Part shown: piece after piece, positions 1 through 8,108 of the stretch
Layout: every line of letters starts with the position of its first letter
Position numbering within the stretch: the stretch's first letter is position 1
NCBI GenBank assembly: GCA_964531285.1
Contig: CAZHDI010000036.1
Location: forward strand, 1 to 30,545
Length of the DNA: 30,545 nt
DNA from: CAZHDI01 sp964531285
GTDB taxonomy: Bacteria > Pseudomonadota > Alphaproteobacteria > JAJFIK01
Reading direction: 5' to 3'
Notes under the pieces: generated by a model
Databases searched by the model: none
Seen by the model: only the letters and a program-made list of their open reading frames with translations
What the model was told of the DNA's origin: nothing
Made by a program: the position numbers and the translations under genes

Positions 1-426
1 CAGATTGTCGGTCGGAATGTCGAAAAAGCCCTGGATCTGCCCGGCATGGAGATCGAGGGTCAACACGCGGTCGGCGCCGGCCTTGGTGATGAGATTGGCA
101 ACGAGCTTGGCCGAGATCGGGGTCCGGCCGCCGGCTTTGCGGTCCTGCCGGGCATAGCCGAAATAGGGCACCACCGCCGTAATCCGCCGCGCCGAGGCGC
201 GCGACAGGGCGTCGATACCGATCAGCAGTTCCATGATGTTGTCGTTGGCGGGGTAGGAGGTCGACTGGATCAAGAAGAGATCCTGACCGCGCACATTCTC
301 CTGGATTTCGACGAACACCTCCATGTCGGCGAACCGCCGGACGTCAGCGGCGGTGAGGGTCGTGCCGAGATATTTCGCGATGTCCTGGGCAAGGCCCCGG
401 TTGGAATTGCCGGCAAGCAGTTTCAT
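1..426 (-). CDS. prs: Ribose-phosphate pyrophosphokinase (PRPP synthetase), N-terminal part
   Basis: Makes phosphoribosyl pyrophosphate from ribose 5-phosphate and ATP in the cytoplasm, feeding purine, pyrimidine, histidine and NAD synthesis. Only the first 142 codons are present; the 3' end runs off the left edge of the window. The visible protein begins MKLLAGNSNRGLAQDIAKYL and contains the family segments FADMEVFVEIQENVRGQD, STSYPANDNIMELLISIDAL and VPYFGYARQDRKAGGRTPIS. The last carries the Tyr-Ala-Arg-Gln-Asp-Arg-Lys motif near the ATP site, and the visible end holds the DLHAGQIQGFF segment. The PRPP-binding loop lies outside the window. The gene is the last of a minus-strand run but is separated from the lipoprotein gene by about 260 bases, so it probably has its own promoter. 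The ATG at 426 fits the family N-terminus exactly. Identification is very secure. Confidence 0.96.
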   Translation of the reverse strand, partial: MKLLAGNSNRGLAQDIAKYLGTTLTAADVRRFADMEVFVEIQENVRGQDLFLIQSTSYPANDNIMELLIGIDALSRASARRITAVVPYFGYARQDRKAGGRTPISAKLVANLITKAGADRVLTLDLHAGQIQGFFDIPTDNL

Positions 427-684
427 GGGCTGCGGTCCCCTCATTCGGCGTGGCAGGCGCGGTCCAGGGCAAGGATCGGCCGTGATGCCAGCCCCTCGAT
501 CAGTGGCAGTGAAACGGTATTGATCTTTCTGGTTGCGACCGGCGTCGTCTACGCGTCATTCCGTGACCCTTTTCTGACGACCGGGGCGCCCTGCGTCAAG
601 CGTCAAGCGTCCCGAAACGGGAAAAGACGCCGCGGCTGGCAGGCAATACTGGCTGCAGGTCATGCCCTATTTCCAAAAGGGCTC

Positions 685-1617
685 TCAGGGGCGCGCGCCG
701 GGGGGATTGGCGAGCAGGTCCATGATGCCGTCGAGCGCTCCCTGGGCGGCGAACACCGCGTTATCGCCCCACCCGCCATCGAGCAGGCCGGCGGGCACGA
801 GATTTTGCTGTGCGACCGTGCCCATGACCCGGCCCGCATGGTCGAGGACCTGCCAGGTCATCTGGACCTGCTCGGTGCTGGGATCGCCGGGCACAGGGGT
901 CACCCCAACCTGGCCCGCGATCTGAACCGTGCCGGGGCGCAGATCCGTGGCCACCGCCGATCCCAGCCCGGCGGGAAACCCGGCGGCATCGATCATGCCG
1001 GCCAGAATGCGCGGCAGGATGCGGTTGCCGTCGCCCGGCGCGCCGGTGACGGGCAGCACGATGGTCTGCCGCTTCATATTGGCGGCAGCGGGCAGCCGGC
1101 CCTGGGCGGCCTCCAAGATGGTCTGGAGCATTTGGGCCGTGGCCTGGGCAAGGCCGCCCGTGTCCCGGCCCTGCACCGTGAACTGAGCAATCCGGACGCC
1201 GGTATGGTCGCTCAGGGTCCAGATGGCCTCCAGCGTGCCCGGCATACTGCCGGGGACGGGTCCGGCAATCCCCGCCAGGCGGTCGGCGGTTTCGGCGGCG
1301 CCGGTCTGCATGAGCGGAATGTCTCGGGCCTGGGCCGCGGCAATCAGAGCCTTGGCCAGGTCGTCCGTACGCTGAGGCACCAGGCCGCCGAGGGTCGTCA
1401 GCGCGATGCTGGCGCCCCGGGTGATCCCCCGCACGGCAAGCGGGTTGCGGTCCTGACCCTCGAAGGGGCGGGCGACATCGAAAGGGTTCGGGATCCCGGT
1501 CATTTCGGACAGGCTGATGCAGCCGGTAAGGCCCAGAAGGACCAGAACCAAGCCCGCGCGCACCGCCCCGGCGAGCGCGTTATATGTCGAGCGCAATGGC
1601 CGAAAGCTGGCGCCCAT
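685..1617 (-). CDS. Predicted outer-membrane or periplasmic lipoprotein of unknown function
   Basis: I do not recognise a named family. The protein of up to 310 residues starts with a short arginine-bearing segment, a hydrophobic stretch (GLVLVLLGLTGC) and a lipobox ending in Cys33, so it should be lipid-modified and anchored on the outside of the inner membrane or in the outer membrane. The rest is an alpha/beta-looking domain without further membrane segments. The ATG at 1617 overlaps the end of pgeF by 38 bases. A GTG at 1563, just after the pgeF stop, would give a compact 15-residue lipoprotein signal (MRAGLVLVLLGLTGC) and is a serious alternative start. It lies last in the lgt-methyltransferase-pgeF run, and Lgt, the first gene of that run, is the enzyme that lipidates such proteins. 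Function remains open. Confidence 0.8.
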   Translation of the reverse strand: MGASFRPLRSTYNALAGAVRAGLVLVLLGLTGCISLSEMTGIPNPFDVARPFEGQDRNPLAVRGITRGASIALTTLGGLVPQRTDDLAKALIAAAQARDIPLMQTGAAETADRLAGIAGPVPGSMPGTLEAIWTLSDHTGVRIAQFTVQGRDTGGLAQATAQMLQTILEAAQGRLPAAANMKRQTIVLPVTGAPGDGNRILPRILAGMIDAAGFPAGLGSAVATDLRPGTVQIAGQVGVTPVPGDPSTEQVQMTWQVLDHAGRVMGTVAQQNLVPAGLLDGGWGDNAVFAAQGALDGIMDLLANPPGARP

Positions 1618-2383
1618 AATCGGGGTCCTTGCGATGGGTGGCGCGGCGAAAGCTGTAATAGCCGGCCTCGTCGGTATACGTGCACTGGCCGAGGCAGACC
1701 ACTGTGCCGGTGCCCGCCGCGGTCAGGCGCCGGGCGGCATAGGCCGGCAGATCGAAGTGCCAGTGATGGTCCCGTGCGCCAGGGCGGAACAGATCCGCCG
1801 TCTGCGGATCATGGCTCACGAAGCGCTCATGGAACTCCGGACCCACCTCATATTGATCCTGGGTGATGGTCGGGCCAAGGGCGGCCACGATGCGTTCGCG
1901 CTGGGCGCCGAAGCTTTCCATCGCATCGACGGTCGCTTCGAGCACGCCTGCGAATGCTCCGGCCCATCCGGCATGGGCGGCCCCGATCACCCGGGCCTCG
2001 CCGTCGGCAAAGAGGACCGGACAGCAATCGGCGGTCAGGATCGCCAACGCCAGCCCGGCGGTGTGGGTCACCATGGCGTCGGCCTTGGGCCGGTCGTCCG
2101 TGGCGATGGGACCGGTCACGGTCACGACATCGGCGGAGTGGACCTGATAGACCGTGACCAGACGATCCGGGTCCACCCCGATGGCGCGGGTCACGCGCGC
2201 GCGGTTTTCGATGACGGCGGCGGGATCGTCGTTCGAGCCCAGACCGCAATTGAGGCTGGCATAAAGGCCGGTGGACACGCCGCCCTCGCGGCCGAAAAAT
2301 CCGTGGCTGATGCCGTCGAGCGCGTCGAGGTCGGCGGCGCGGGCGCGGGGCGGATAATCGGAAAAAAAATCGCGATCGCTCAT
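1580..2383 (-). CDS. pgeF: Laccase-domain purine nucleoside phosphorylase / peptidoglycan editing factor PgeF (YfiH family)
   Basis: Member of the YfiH/DUF152 family. Family members have been described as zinc-dependent purine nucleoside phosphorylase/adenosine deaminase enzymes, and in E. coli as an editor of peptidoglycan composition; the older 'polyphenol oxidase' label comes from the same family. The 267-residue length is normal. The metal-site residues are visible: His82 in YQVHSADV, Cys120 in LTADCCPVLF and His137 in AAHAGWAGAF. The C-terminal half has the family segments GPTITQDQYEVGPEF and YSFRRATHRKDPDYGRQLS. The ATG at 2383 overlaps the stop of the upstream methyltransferase gene as ATGA, with a GAGGAC ribosome-binding site about six bases upstream, which indicates translational coupling. 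The lipoprotein gene follows directly. Identification is strong; the in vivo role in this organism is inferred. Confidence 0.93.
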   Translation of the reverse strand: MSDRDFFSDYPPRARAADLDALDGISHGFFGREGGVSTGLYASLNCGLGSNDDPAAVIENRARVTRAIGVDPDRLVTVYQVHSADVVTVTGPIATDDRPKADAMVTHTAGLALAILTADCCPVLFADGEARVIGAAHAGWAGAFAGVLEATVDAMESFGAQRERIVAALGPTITQDQYEVGPEFHERFVSHDPQTADLFRPGARDHHWHFDLPAYAARRLTAAGTGTVVCLGQCTYTDEAGYYSFRRATHRKDPDYGRQLSAIALDI

Positions 2384-3522
2384 AGTGTCCTCGGGGCAGG
2401 CGGCTCAGCGCGAGCGCCGGGTGAAGCCGGACGGCGCTGATCCGGCTGAAAGGGGGGCGGCGGCGGTGCCTGTGGGGCACTCATCGCCAGCACCTTGAAA
2501 AGGTCCCCCATTTGGCCGGGTCCGGTCAAACGGGCAAGGGCGGCATCGACGGCCTTGGCCTGATCGGGGCCCGTCGCGGCCTTCAACCGGGCGGCGCGGG
2601 CCTCGATGCCCAGAGCCTGGAGAAACGGGCCCTGGCCGATCGGCCCCCAAACGGCGGCCCCGCCCGCGGTGGCGGCGTCGGCCAGGGCGGCGAAATCCAC
2701 ATGGGCGGTCAGATCGGCCTCGCCGGGCGTTTCCAGAACCGGATGGAAGGCATGGGCCTTCACCGCCTGAAGCGTCTCGCCATATCCCGGCCTATCGTGA
2801 CCGTAATCGATCATCAGGCCGGCACCGCCGCGCACGGCGATGGCGGCGGCGATCTCGGCGGCGATGGACTCGCCGGCCGGGCAGCGTTCCAGCATGGCGC
2901 CGTCCGGGCCCGGACGGTCCAGCGGAGCGGGATCGGAGGCGAGGCCGAAACACAGGGCGCCCGCCTCATCGAGGCCGACCATGCGTTCGCGCCAGGCGCC
3001 GTCGCGCCGGACGAACTGGTGGATGGGCAGCGCATCGAAAAACTCATTGGCGAGGATCAGGACCGGGCTGTCATCGGCCGCCAGGGCATCGGTCAAACCC
3101 GTGTGCCAGGTGACCGGATGGCCGGCGAGGGCGGATTGCTGGCGCGCGGTGAGCACCGGGCTGGTTTCGACAAGACGCACACGGACCGCATCCAGAAATC
3201 CGGGAACGATTCGGAGTGCGCGCAAGGCATCGGCCATCAAGGTGCCCCGTCCGGGACCGAGTTCGATCAGGCTCACGGGGTCAGGCGCACCCTGGTCGAG
3301 CCAGACCTGACCGGTCCAAAGACCGATCAGTTCGCCCATCATCTGGCTGATTTCCGGAGCGGTTGTGAAATCACCGTCCGTTCCCAGAGGATCGCGGGCT
3401 CTGTAGTAGCCATGCTCGGGATGGCCGAGGGCCAGGGCCATATAGTCCGCAACTGTCATAGGCCCCTGCGCCGCGATCTGGCGGCGCAGAAGATCCATGA
3501 GCGGGGCGCCCGACGGGCTCAC
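2380..3522 (-). CDS. MidA/NDUFAF7-type class I SAM-dependent methyltransferase (DUF185)
   Basis: Homologue of the mitochondrial complex I assembly factor NDUFAF7/MidA, a protein arginine methyltransferase acting on a complex I subunit; the bacterial function is less well established. The SAM-binding glycine motif is seen as LIELGPGRGTLM. Other family segments are MTVADYMALALGHPEHGYYR at the N-terminus, DFTTAPEISQMMGELIG, ANEFFDALPIHQF and LMIDYGHDRPGYGETLQA. I prefer the GTG at 3522, which has AGGGA about ten bases upstream and starts eight bases past the lgt stop. The ATG at 3498 has no visible ribosome-binding site but lies closer to the conserved region. An in-frame extension upstream to 3588 would overlap lgt and looks spurious. 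The Pro-rich C-terminus (about 30 residues) is probably a disordered tail. Downstream pgeF overlaps by ATGA. Confidence 0.9.
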   Translation of the reverse strand: MSPSGAPLMDLLRRQIAAQGPMTVADYMALALGHPEHGYYRARDPLGTDGDFTTAPEISQMMGELIGLWTGQVWLDQGAPDPVSLIELGPGRGTLMADALRALRIVPGFLDAVRVRLVETSPVLTARQQSALAGHPVTWHTGLTDALAADDSPVLILANEFFDALPIHQFVRRDGAWRERMVGLDEAGALCFGLASDPAPLDRPGPDGAMLERCPAGESIAAEIAAAIAVRGGAGLMIDYGHDRPGYGETLQAVKAHAFHPVLETPGEADLTAHVDFAALADAATAGGAAVWGPIGQGPFLQALGIEARAARLKAATGPDQAKAVDAALARLTGPGQMGDLFKVLAMSAPQAPPPPPFQPDQRRPASPGARAEPPAPRTL

Positions 3523-3529
3523 GGCCGGG

Positions 3530-4543
3530 TTATCCCTGAGGCAAGGGCTTCGGCACCGGCGGTGTGCCGCGCATGGCCTTCCAGACAATGGCGCCGCCCA
3601 GCAGGATCATGGGTAGCGAGAGCGCCATGCCCATGGTGAACCAGTGGCCGGGAATGAAGGCCTCTTCGGCCTCGCGGAAGAATTCCACCGTGGTCCGCGC
3701 CGCGCCATAGCCGGCCAGGAACAGGCCTGTGGCGAGGCCCGGCCGGTCGAGAATGTGGAACCGGCGCACTGCCCAGACGAGAAGGACGAACAACACCAAT
3801 CCCTCAAGCACGCCCTCGTAGAGCTGGCTGGGATGGCGCACATAGGCTTCCGCCGGCTTGACGATCCCTTGCGCGGCATCGCGGGCGACCTCGGTCATGA
3901 AGATCACGCCCCAGGGCGCGTCGGTGACCTTGCCCCACAGCTCCCCGTTGATGAAATTCGCCAGCCGTCCGAAGAACAGACCGATGGGTGTGGCGACCGC
4001 GACCAGATCGCCGACCCGGATCATGTCGAGACCGTTGCGGCGCGAGAAAAAGACGATCGCCAGCACGACGCCAAGCAGGCCGCCGTGGAAGGACATGCCA
4101 CCTTCCCACAGCATGAAAATGCGCAGCGGGTTCTCGAAATAGGCTTCCGGATTGTCGATCAGCCCGTAGAACAGCACATAGCCCAGCCGTCCGCCGAGGA
4201 TCACGCCCAGGGTCGCCCAGACCAGAAGATCGTCGATATGAGCGGTGCGGGCCGGCGGACGCACATCGTGAGTCTTGCGGACCTGCGGGCCGAAGGACAG
4301 GCGCGGCAGGGTCAGGCGCACTCCGCCGGGCAGGGTCAGGGGGCGCGTGTCCCGGGGGAAATTGGCGCGGTCCTTCTGAGCCCAGAGGCGGTCGGTGCGC
4401 AAAAGCAGGTTGATGTACTGCCAGCCCAGGACAAGCCCGGCGATATAGGACAGCGCATACCAGCGGATTTGCAGGAAACCCAGATCGATGGCGATGGGGT
4501 CGAAGGCGACGATCCAGTGGCCGGTGTCGAACGCAGGGGTCAT
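3530..4543 (-). CDS. lgt: Phosphatidylglycerol-prolipoprotein diacylglyceryl transferase
   Basis: Transfers diacylglycerol from phosphatidylglycerol to the lipobox cysteine of prolipoproteins in the inner membrane, the first step of lipoprotein maturation. The 337-residue protein is polytopic. Family landmarks are seen: the GVILGGRLGYVLFY segment, WEGGMSFHGGLLGV with the functionally important histidine, the Lgt signature around GLFFGRLANFINGELWG with its arginine, and RHPSQLYEGVLEG. The ATG at 4543 gives MTPAFDTGHWIVAFDPIAID, the expected N-terminus; an open extension to 4651 looks spurious. Residues about 51-100, between the first transmembrane region and the GGRLGY segment, are longer than in typical Lgt by roughly 35-45 residues and form a polar, Pro/Arg-rich insertion. 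It heads the minus-strand run and is divergent from ubiK. Confidence 0.96.
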   Translation of the reverse strand: MTPAFDTGHWIVAFDPIAIDLGFLQIRWYALSYIAGLVLGWQYINLLLRTDRLWAQKDRANFPRDTRPLTLPGGVRLTLPRLSFGPQVRKTHDVRPPARTAHIDDLLVWATLGVILGGRLGYVLFYGLIDNPEAYFENPLRIFMLWEGGMSFHGGLLGVVLAIVFFSRRNGLDMIRVGDLVAVATPIGLFFGRLANFINGELWGKVTDAPWGVIFMTEVARDAAQGIVKPAEAYVRHPSQLYEGVLEGLVLFVLLVWAVRRFHILDRPGLATGLFLAGYGAARTTVEFFREAEEAFIPGHWFTMGMALSLPMILLGGAIVWKAMRGTPPVPKPLPQG

Positions 4544-4753
4544 GCGCCGTGTTCCTGATCTTCGGGGCGCGGCATCGGGACCGCGCCTGGTGAACCCGCC
4601 GGGCGCAGGCCAAACCGTTGCGCGCGGGGTATCTACACGGATCCGTGTCACAGTGGCCTAGCCGGGCCCGTCCGTCTTTTCAAGGGCACGTTAACACCCT
4701 ATTTCGCATAACGTGGGTGGGGACAACGATGCAGGCCCGGATGGTGGAGACCA

Positions 4754-5086
4754 ATGCAAACCAATAATCGACTTTTCGACGATCTGGCCAAGGTGGTCAC
4801 GAGCGCGGCGGGCGCCGCCCAAGGCGTGCGCGGCGAAATGGATTCGCTTCTGCGCGCCCAGATTGAGCGTATTGCCAACGACCTCGATCTCGTGCCGCGC
4901 GATGAATTCGAAGCCGTCAAAGCGATGGCGATTGCCGCGCGCGAGGAAAACATTCGTCTCGAGGCGCGGGTGACCGCGTTCGAGAGCCGCATCCAGGCGC
5001 TGATGGATCAGGTTCAGGACGATCTCAACGCGGCCAAGCCGGCGAAAAAGACGAAAAAAGCCGCCGGCGAGACCGGTGACGTCTGA
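4754..5086 (+). CDS. ubiK: UbiK/YqiC-family (BMFP domain) ubiquinone biosynthesis accessory factor
   Basis: Small coiled-coil protein of the BMFP/YqiC family. In E. coli UbiK helps assemble the soluble ubiquinone-biosynthesis complex together with UbiJ. Here 110 residues start MQTNNRLFDDLAKVVTSAAG, followed by the amphipathic helix with RGEMDSLLRAQIERIANDLD, then VPRDEFEAVKAMAIAAREEN, which matches the family hallmark of a 'VsReEFd' type segment preceding a coiled coil. The C-terminal tail is Lys/Ala-rich (AAKPAKKTKKAAGE), probably disordered. A GGAG ribosome-binding site lies just upstream of the ATG. The gene is divergent from lgt. A direct membrane-fusogenic or envelope role has also been suggested for the family, so the exact function is not certain. 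Confidence 0.85.
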   Translation: MQTNNRLFDDLAKVVTSAAGAAQGVRGEMDSLLRAQIERIANDLDLVPRDEFEAVKAMAIAAREENIRLEARVTAFESRIQALMDQVQDDLNAAKPAKKTKKAAGETGDV

Positions 5087-5106
5087 TCACAGGCGTGCCG
5101 GACACC

Positions 5107-5123
5107 TTGCGCGGGGCGCGCAA
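5107..5123 (+). terminator. Hairpin downstream of ubiK, possible terminator or processing site
   Basis: A perfect 7-bp stem (TTGCGCG pairing with CGCGCAA) with a GGG loop lies about 20 bases after the ubiK stop codon. No T-run follows, so intrinsic termination is doubtful; it could stabilise the 3' end of the transcript. The rest of the 279-base stretch from 5087 to 5365 shows no convincing gene or promoter. Confidence 0.3.
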
Positions 5124-5365
5124 ATCACTCTAGATGAGGGAAGCGTGTCTGACGGAAGGGATGACATGGTGCGTGGTGTGTCGATCGGCCCAGACTGTCG
5201 TCCTCGACAAGGGCCGGTGATCGGATCGGGATCGAACCGCATCCGGACCCCAACGGGCCGCCCCTTGTCCTATTCTCCGCCTCCATCTTCACTGTCCCAT
5301 ACGCCGTTCTCCACCCATGCCGGGAGACCGTCCGTCCCCTGGCGTTTTCATGCGGGAGTAGAGCC

Positions 5366-5869
5366 ATGTACCAACGCGAGCTGACCACGATCGAGCCGAT
5401 CCCGAATCCGCTCGACACGATCGAAAAAGTCGTGTCCGCAGAAAGCTGGCCCTTCGACCGCAATGGTGAAGATGAGCTCAATATTTCCGTAAGCGGACAA
5501 TGGTGCGAATACCAGCTCACCTTCAACTGGCGTGAGGACCTGGAAGCGTTGCATCTGGCATGCGCGTTCGATATGCGCGTGCCGGATTCGCGGCGCGCGG
5601 AGATTCACGCGCTTCTGGCCATGATCAATGAGCAGATGTGGATCGGCCATTTCGATCTGTGGTCTGACGAAGGGATTGTCTTGTTCCGGCACGGCATGCT
5701 GATGCATGGCGGCGCGAATGTGAACGGCGAGCAGTGCGAAGCGCTGGTCCGTCTCGCCGTCGAGGCCTGTGAGCGCTATTACCCGGCGTTCCAGTTCGTG
5801 CTGTGGGCGGGCAAGAGCGCGACCGACGCGGTGGCGTCCTGCATGTTCGATGTCGAGGGCCATGCGTGA
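5366..5869 (+). CDS. YbjN domain-containing protein (type III secretion chaperone-like fold)
   Basis: 167-residue cytoplasmic protein of the YbjN family (PF10722), whose fold resembles type III secretion chaperones and whose molecular role is unclear; in E. coli YbjN affects motility and stress responses. The protein starts MYQRELTTIEPIPNPLDTIE and continues with DELNISVSGQWCEYQLTF, then AFDMRVPDSRRAEIHALLAM, INEQMWIGHFDLWSDEGIVL and LFRHGMLMHGG, the usual alternating strand and helix pattern in this alphaproteobacterial group. The ATG has a GGGAG ribosome-binding site about ten bases upstream. The stop codon overlaps the proC start by eight bases, so the two are co-transcribed and probably coupled; this pairing occurs in other alphaproteobacteria as far as I recall. 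No transmembrane segment or signal peptide is visible. Confidence 0.88.
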   Translation: MYQRELTTIEPIPNPLDTIEKVVSAESWPFDRNGEDELNISVSGQWCEYQLTFNWREDLEALHLACAFDMRVPDSRRAEIHALLAMINEQMWIGHFDLWSDEGIVLFRHGMLMHGGANVNGEQCEALVRLAVEACERYYPAFQFVLWAGKSATDAVASCMFDVEGHA

Positions 5870-6704
5870 CCCATCGTCCTCCGGGATACAACCGGTCCTG
5901 CTGATCGGTGCCGGGCGGATGGGCTCGGCGCTGCTTGAGGGGTGGCTCGCCGGTGACATGGCGGCTCGGGTGGCGATCAGTGTGATCGAACCTCATCCCT
6001 CGCCGGTGCTCGACGCCCATGCCGAGGCGGGACGGATCCGGCTCAATCCGGATCTGTCGGGTTTTCACGATATGCCGCCGGCGTTGACCGTGCTGGCGAT
6101 CAAGCCGCAATTGATGGACGACGCGCTGGTGCCGCTGCGGCCGCTGGCCGATTCGGGCGGAGCGTTTGTCTCCATCGCGGCTGGAAAATCCATAGCCTCC
6201 ATCCGCGCGGCCCTCGGCGGCGATGCGAGGCTGGTTCGGGCCATGCCGAACACGCCGGCGTCCGTTGCGCGGGGCATCACGGCCTGTTTTGCCGGAGCGG
6301 ATGTGGACGCGGCGGCCCGCGATCTGTGTACGGCGCTTCTGGAAGCCGTCGGCGCGGTGGTCTGGCTTGAGGATGAGACCCTCATGGATGCGGTGACGGC
6401 TGTGTCCGGCAGCGGACCGGCCTATCTGTTTCACATGGCGGAGGCGCTGGCCGAGGCGGGCACGGCGGTTGGCCTGCCGGAGGATCTGGCGCAGGAATTG
6501 GCGCGCGTCACCGTGGCCGGGGCGGGCGAAATGCTCTGGCAAGGCGCCGGGGATGCGTCCAGCTTGCGCGCCAATGTGACAAGCCCCGGCGGGACGACGG
6601 CGGCGGCGCTCGCTATATTGATGGCCGATGACGGTCTCAGGCCTCTGGTAAAGCGCGCGGTGATCGCGGCACGGGACCGGGGCCGGGCGCTCGATCAGGG
6701 CTGA
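5862..6704 (+). CDS. proC: Pyrroline-5-carboxylate reductase
   Basis: Catalyses the last step of proline synthesis, the NAD(P)H-dependent reduction of 1-pyrroline-5-carboxylate, in the cytoplasm. 280 residues, normal length. The N-terminal Rossmann motif is VLLIGAGRMGSALLEGW. The dinucleotide-domain segments LAIKPQLMDDAL and RAMPNTPASVARGITA are typical. The C-terminal signature covers TAVSGSGPAYLFHMAEALAE and LRANVTSPGGTTAAAL. The start at 5862 (MRDPSSSG) places the Rossmann motif about ten residues in and overlaps the YbjN gene by eight bases; a longer in-frame reading to 5769 would lie inside YbjN and is rejected. A TetR-like gene follows after 35 bases. Confidence 0.96.
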   Translation: MRDPSSSGIQPVLLIGAGRMGSALLEGWLAGDMAARVAISVIEPHPSPVLDAHAEAGRIRLNPDLSGFHDMPPALTVLAIKPQLMDDALVPLRPLADSGGAFVSIAAGKSIASIRAALGGDARLVRAMPNTPASVARGITACFAGADVDAAARDLCTALLEAVGAVVWLEDETLMDAVTAVSGSGPAYLFHMAEALAEAGTAVGLPEDLAQELARVTVAGAGEMLWQGAGDASSLRANVTSPGGTTAAALAILMADDGLRPLVKRAVIAARDRGRALDQG

Positions 6705-6739
6705 GGCGCACCCACGCGCGGGAATGCAACGGAGACGGA

Positions 6740-7447
6740 ATGATGACCCAGGAGGACCGGGTGGCTCAGGCCGGCGCGGATTTGCGCGACGGCTTTCTGG
6801 TGGACAGCGCGTTTGAGGTCGTCGCGCGCGACGGCTGGCGCGGGTTGACCATGGCGGCGGTCGCGCGGGCGGCCAATCTGACGCTGAGCGATGTTTACCG
6901 CAGCCGCACCTCGAAGGCGGATCTGCTGCGCGGCTTCATGCGCCGGATCGATCTGTTGGCCCTCGAGGCCGCCGACGGCGGGGAGGCGGCCGATGTCGAG
7001 ACCCCGCGCGACCGGCTGTTCGATGCGGTCCTGCTGCGTTTTGAGATGATGGAAGAGTACCGCGATGCACTGCGGGTTCTCAGCGCCGAACTGCCGCGCG
7101 ATCCGGTGAGCGTGGCCGCGATCCTGCCGGATCTCCGGCGCTCCCTGGCCTGGGCGCTGGAAGCCGCTGAGGTGGACTCGTCGGGGCTGCGCGGCGCGGT
7201 CCGGGTGCGGCTGCTCGGCTTCATCTGTTGGCGGACCTTCCAGGTGTGGCTCGATGACGAGGGCGGCGATCTGGCCAAGACCATGGCCGATCTGGACCGC
7301 CGTTTGCGCCGGGCAACCCGCGCCCTGGGCCTAGAGCGGCGCGGATCGGGACCCCGGAACGCCGGCGCACCCCGAGATGCCGATCCCGATCGGGACGCTT
7401 CCGCTGCGGATGGGGGGCCGGATGCGGCCACCGCTGCCACGGCCTGA
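6740..7447 (+). CDS. TetR/AcrR-type transcriptional regulator (possible COQ9-like relative)
   Basis: Likely one-component repressor. The N-terminal helix-turn-helix is clear: LVDSAFEVVARDGWRGLTMA, then AAVARAANLTLSDVYRSRTS and KADLLRGFMRRID, corresponding to residues about 20-72. The C-terminal ligand-binding region (about 90-200) is all-helical and has the segment TFQVWLDDEGGDLAKTMADL, which I associate with proC-linked TetR-like proteins of alphaproteobacteria. COQ9, the ubiquinone lipid-binding protein, shares the TetR fold, so a COQ9-related role cannot be excluded, but the well-formed HTH favours DNA binding. The last 40 residues are low-complexity Gly/Ala/Asp/Arg-rich. Two adjacent ATGs (6740 and 6743) follow a GGAGACGG ribosome-binding site. 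The effector and targets are unknown. Confidence 0.8.
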   Translation: MMTQEDRVAQAGADLRDGFLVDSAFEVVARDGWRGLTMAAVARAANLTLSDVYRSRTSKADLLRGFMRRIDLLALEAADGGEAADVETPRDRLFDAVLLRFEMMEEYRDALRVLSAELPRDPVSVAAILPDLRRSLAWALEAAEVDSSGLRGAVRVRLLGFICWRTFQVWLDDEGGDLAKTMADLDRRLRRATRALGLERRGSGPRNAGAPRDADPDRDASAADGGPDAATAATA

Positions 7448-7638
7448 CGGTCTAGGGCTCTTCGTTGGTTGGCATCCGGACGGATCGGGCCAGCGTTGAC
7501 GCGTTCGTGCGGGACGGGCATCGTTTCGCAGCGCACACAGTGAGTCGCCGGTTCAAGCCCCCACGGACCGGCCGTGCGCGCGCCTGTCTCGAGGCGCTCC
7601 GCCTGTTTCATTTACCCCCATGCGAAAGTGTCCCCCCA

Positions 7639-8088
7639 ATGACCCAGAAATCCGCATCCAAAGACGCCGATATGACCGCTGCGTTCTCGGCCTTCCTGCC
7701 GTTCGGCGCTCAAACACCGGATCTCGATGCACTGGCCGACCGCCAGCGTCAGATGCTCCAGACCATGATGGAAATGAACCGCGCGGCGCTGGAGGGGTAT
7801 CAGACCGTCATGGTGCGTCAGGCAGAACTCTTGAGCGAAAGCGTCGAGGATATGACGCAATCGGTTCAGGATATGATGGCCCAGCCCGAGCCCGGCGCCG
7901 TGGCGACCCGGCAGGTGGCGCTGATGCGGCGCTCCCTGGAGCAGGCTTATTCGAATGTTCGTGAGCTGACGGAACTGGCTACGGAAGCCAATGCGACGGC
8001 CCTCAAGATCTTTCAGGATCATATGGCCGATTCCGGCGAGACCGCGCCTGCGCCGAAGGGCAAGGCGGCGGCCAAAACCAGCCGTTAA
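7639..8088 (+). CDS. Phasin family protein
   Basis: 149-residue helical amphipathic protein of the phasin type, which coats polyhydroxyalkanoate granules and influences their size and number. After a short N-terminal segment (FSAFLPFGAQTPDLDALADR) comes the characteristic long heptad-rich helix: RQRQMLQTMMEMNRAALEGY, then VMVRQAELLSESVEDMTQSV and ARREG-free repeats through RRSLEQAYSNVRELTELATE. The tail is Ala/Lys-rich (KGKAAAKTSR). No PHA synthase gene lies in the window. The ATG at 7639 is preceded by only a weak ribosome-binding site; an in-frame extension upstream to 7465 has a composition unlike a protein and is rejected. Phasin identity is probable from length and helix pattern rather than a single motif. 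Confidence 0.78.
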   Translation: MTQKSASKDADMTAAFSAFLPFGAQTPDLDALADRQRQMLQTMMEMNRAALEGYQTVMVRQAELLSESVEDMTQSVQDMMAQPEPGAVATRQVALMRRSLEQAYSNVRELTELATEANATALKIFQDHMADSGETAPAPKGKAAAKTSR

Positions 8089-8108
8089 GCGTCCGGAGGG
8101 CTGCCCGC

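Noticed and set aside
586..614. Tandem GCGTCAA copies giving two TTGACG -35-like hexamers upstream of prs
   Set aside because: No acceptable -10 element is found at 16-18 bases from either copy, so I do not call a promoter.
664..682. GCCCT/AGGGC hairpin after the lipoprotein stop
   Set aside because: Only five base pairs with a nine-base loop and no T-run; too weak to call a terminator.
46..1866. 606-codon plus-strand open frame over prs, the lipoprotein and pgeF
   Set aside because: It is antisense to three genes with clear family motifs or a lipoprotein signal; the composition is Gly/Arg/His-rich as usual for shadow frames in high-GC DNA.
7490..7585. tRNA-like segment containing GGTTCAAGCCCC
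   Set aside because: The putative T-arm does not pair over five bases and I could not build acceptor, D and anticodon arms around it.
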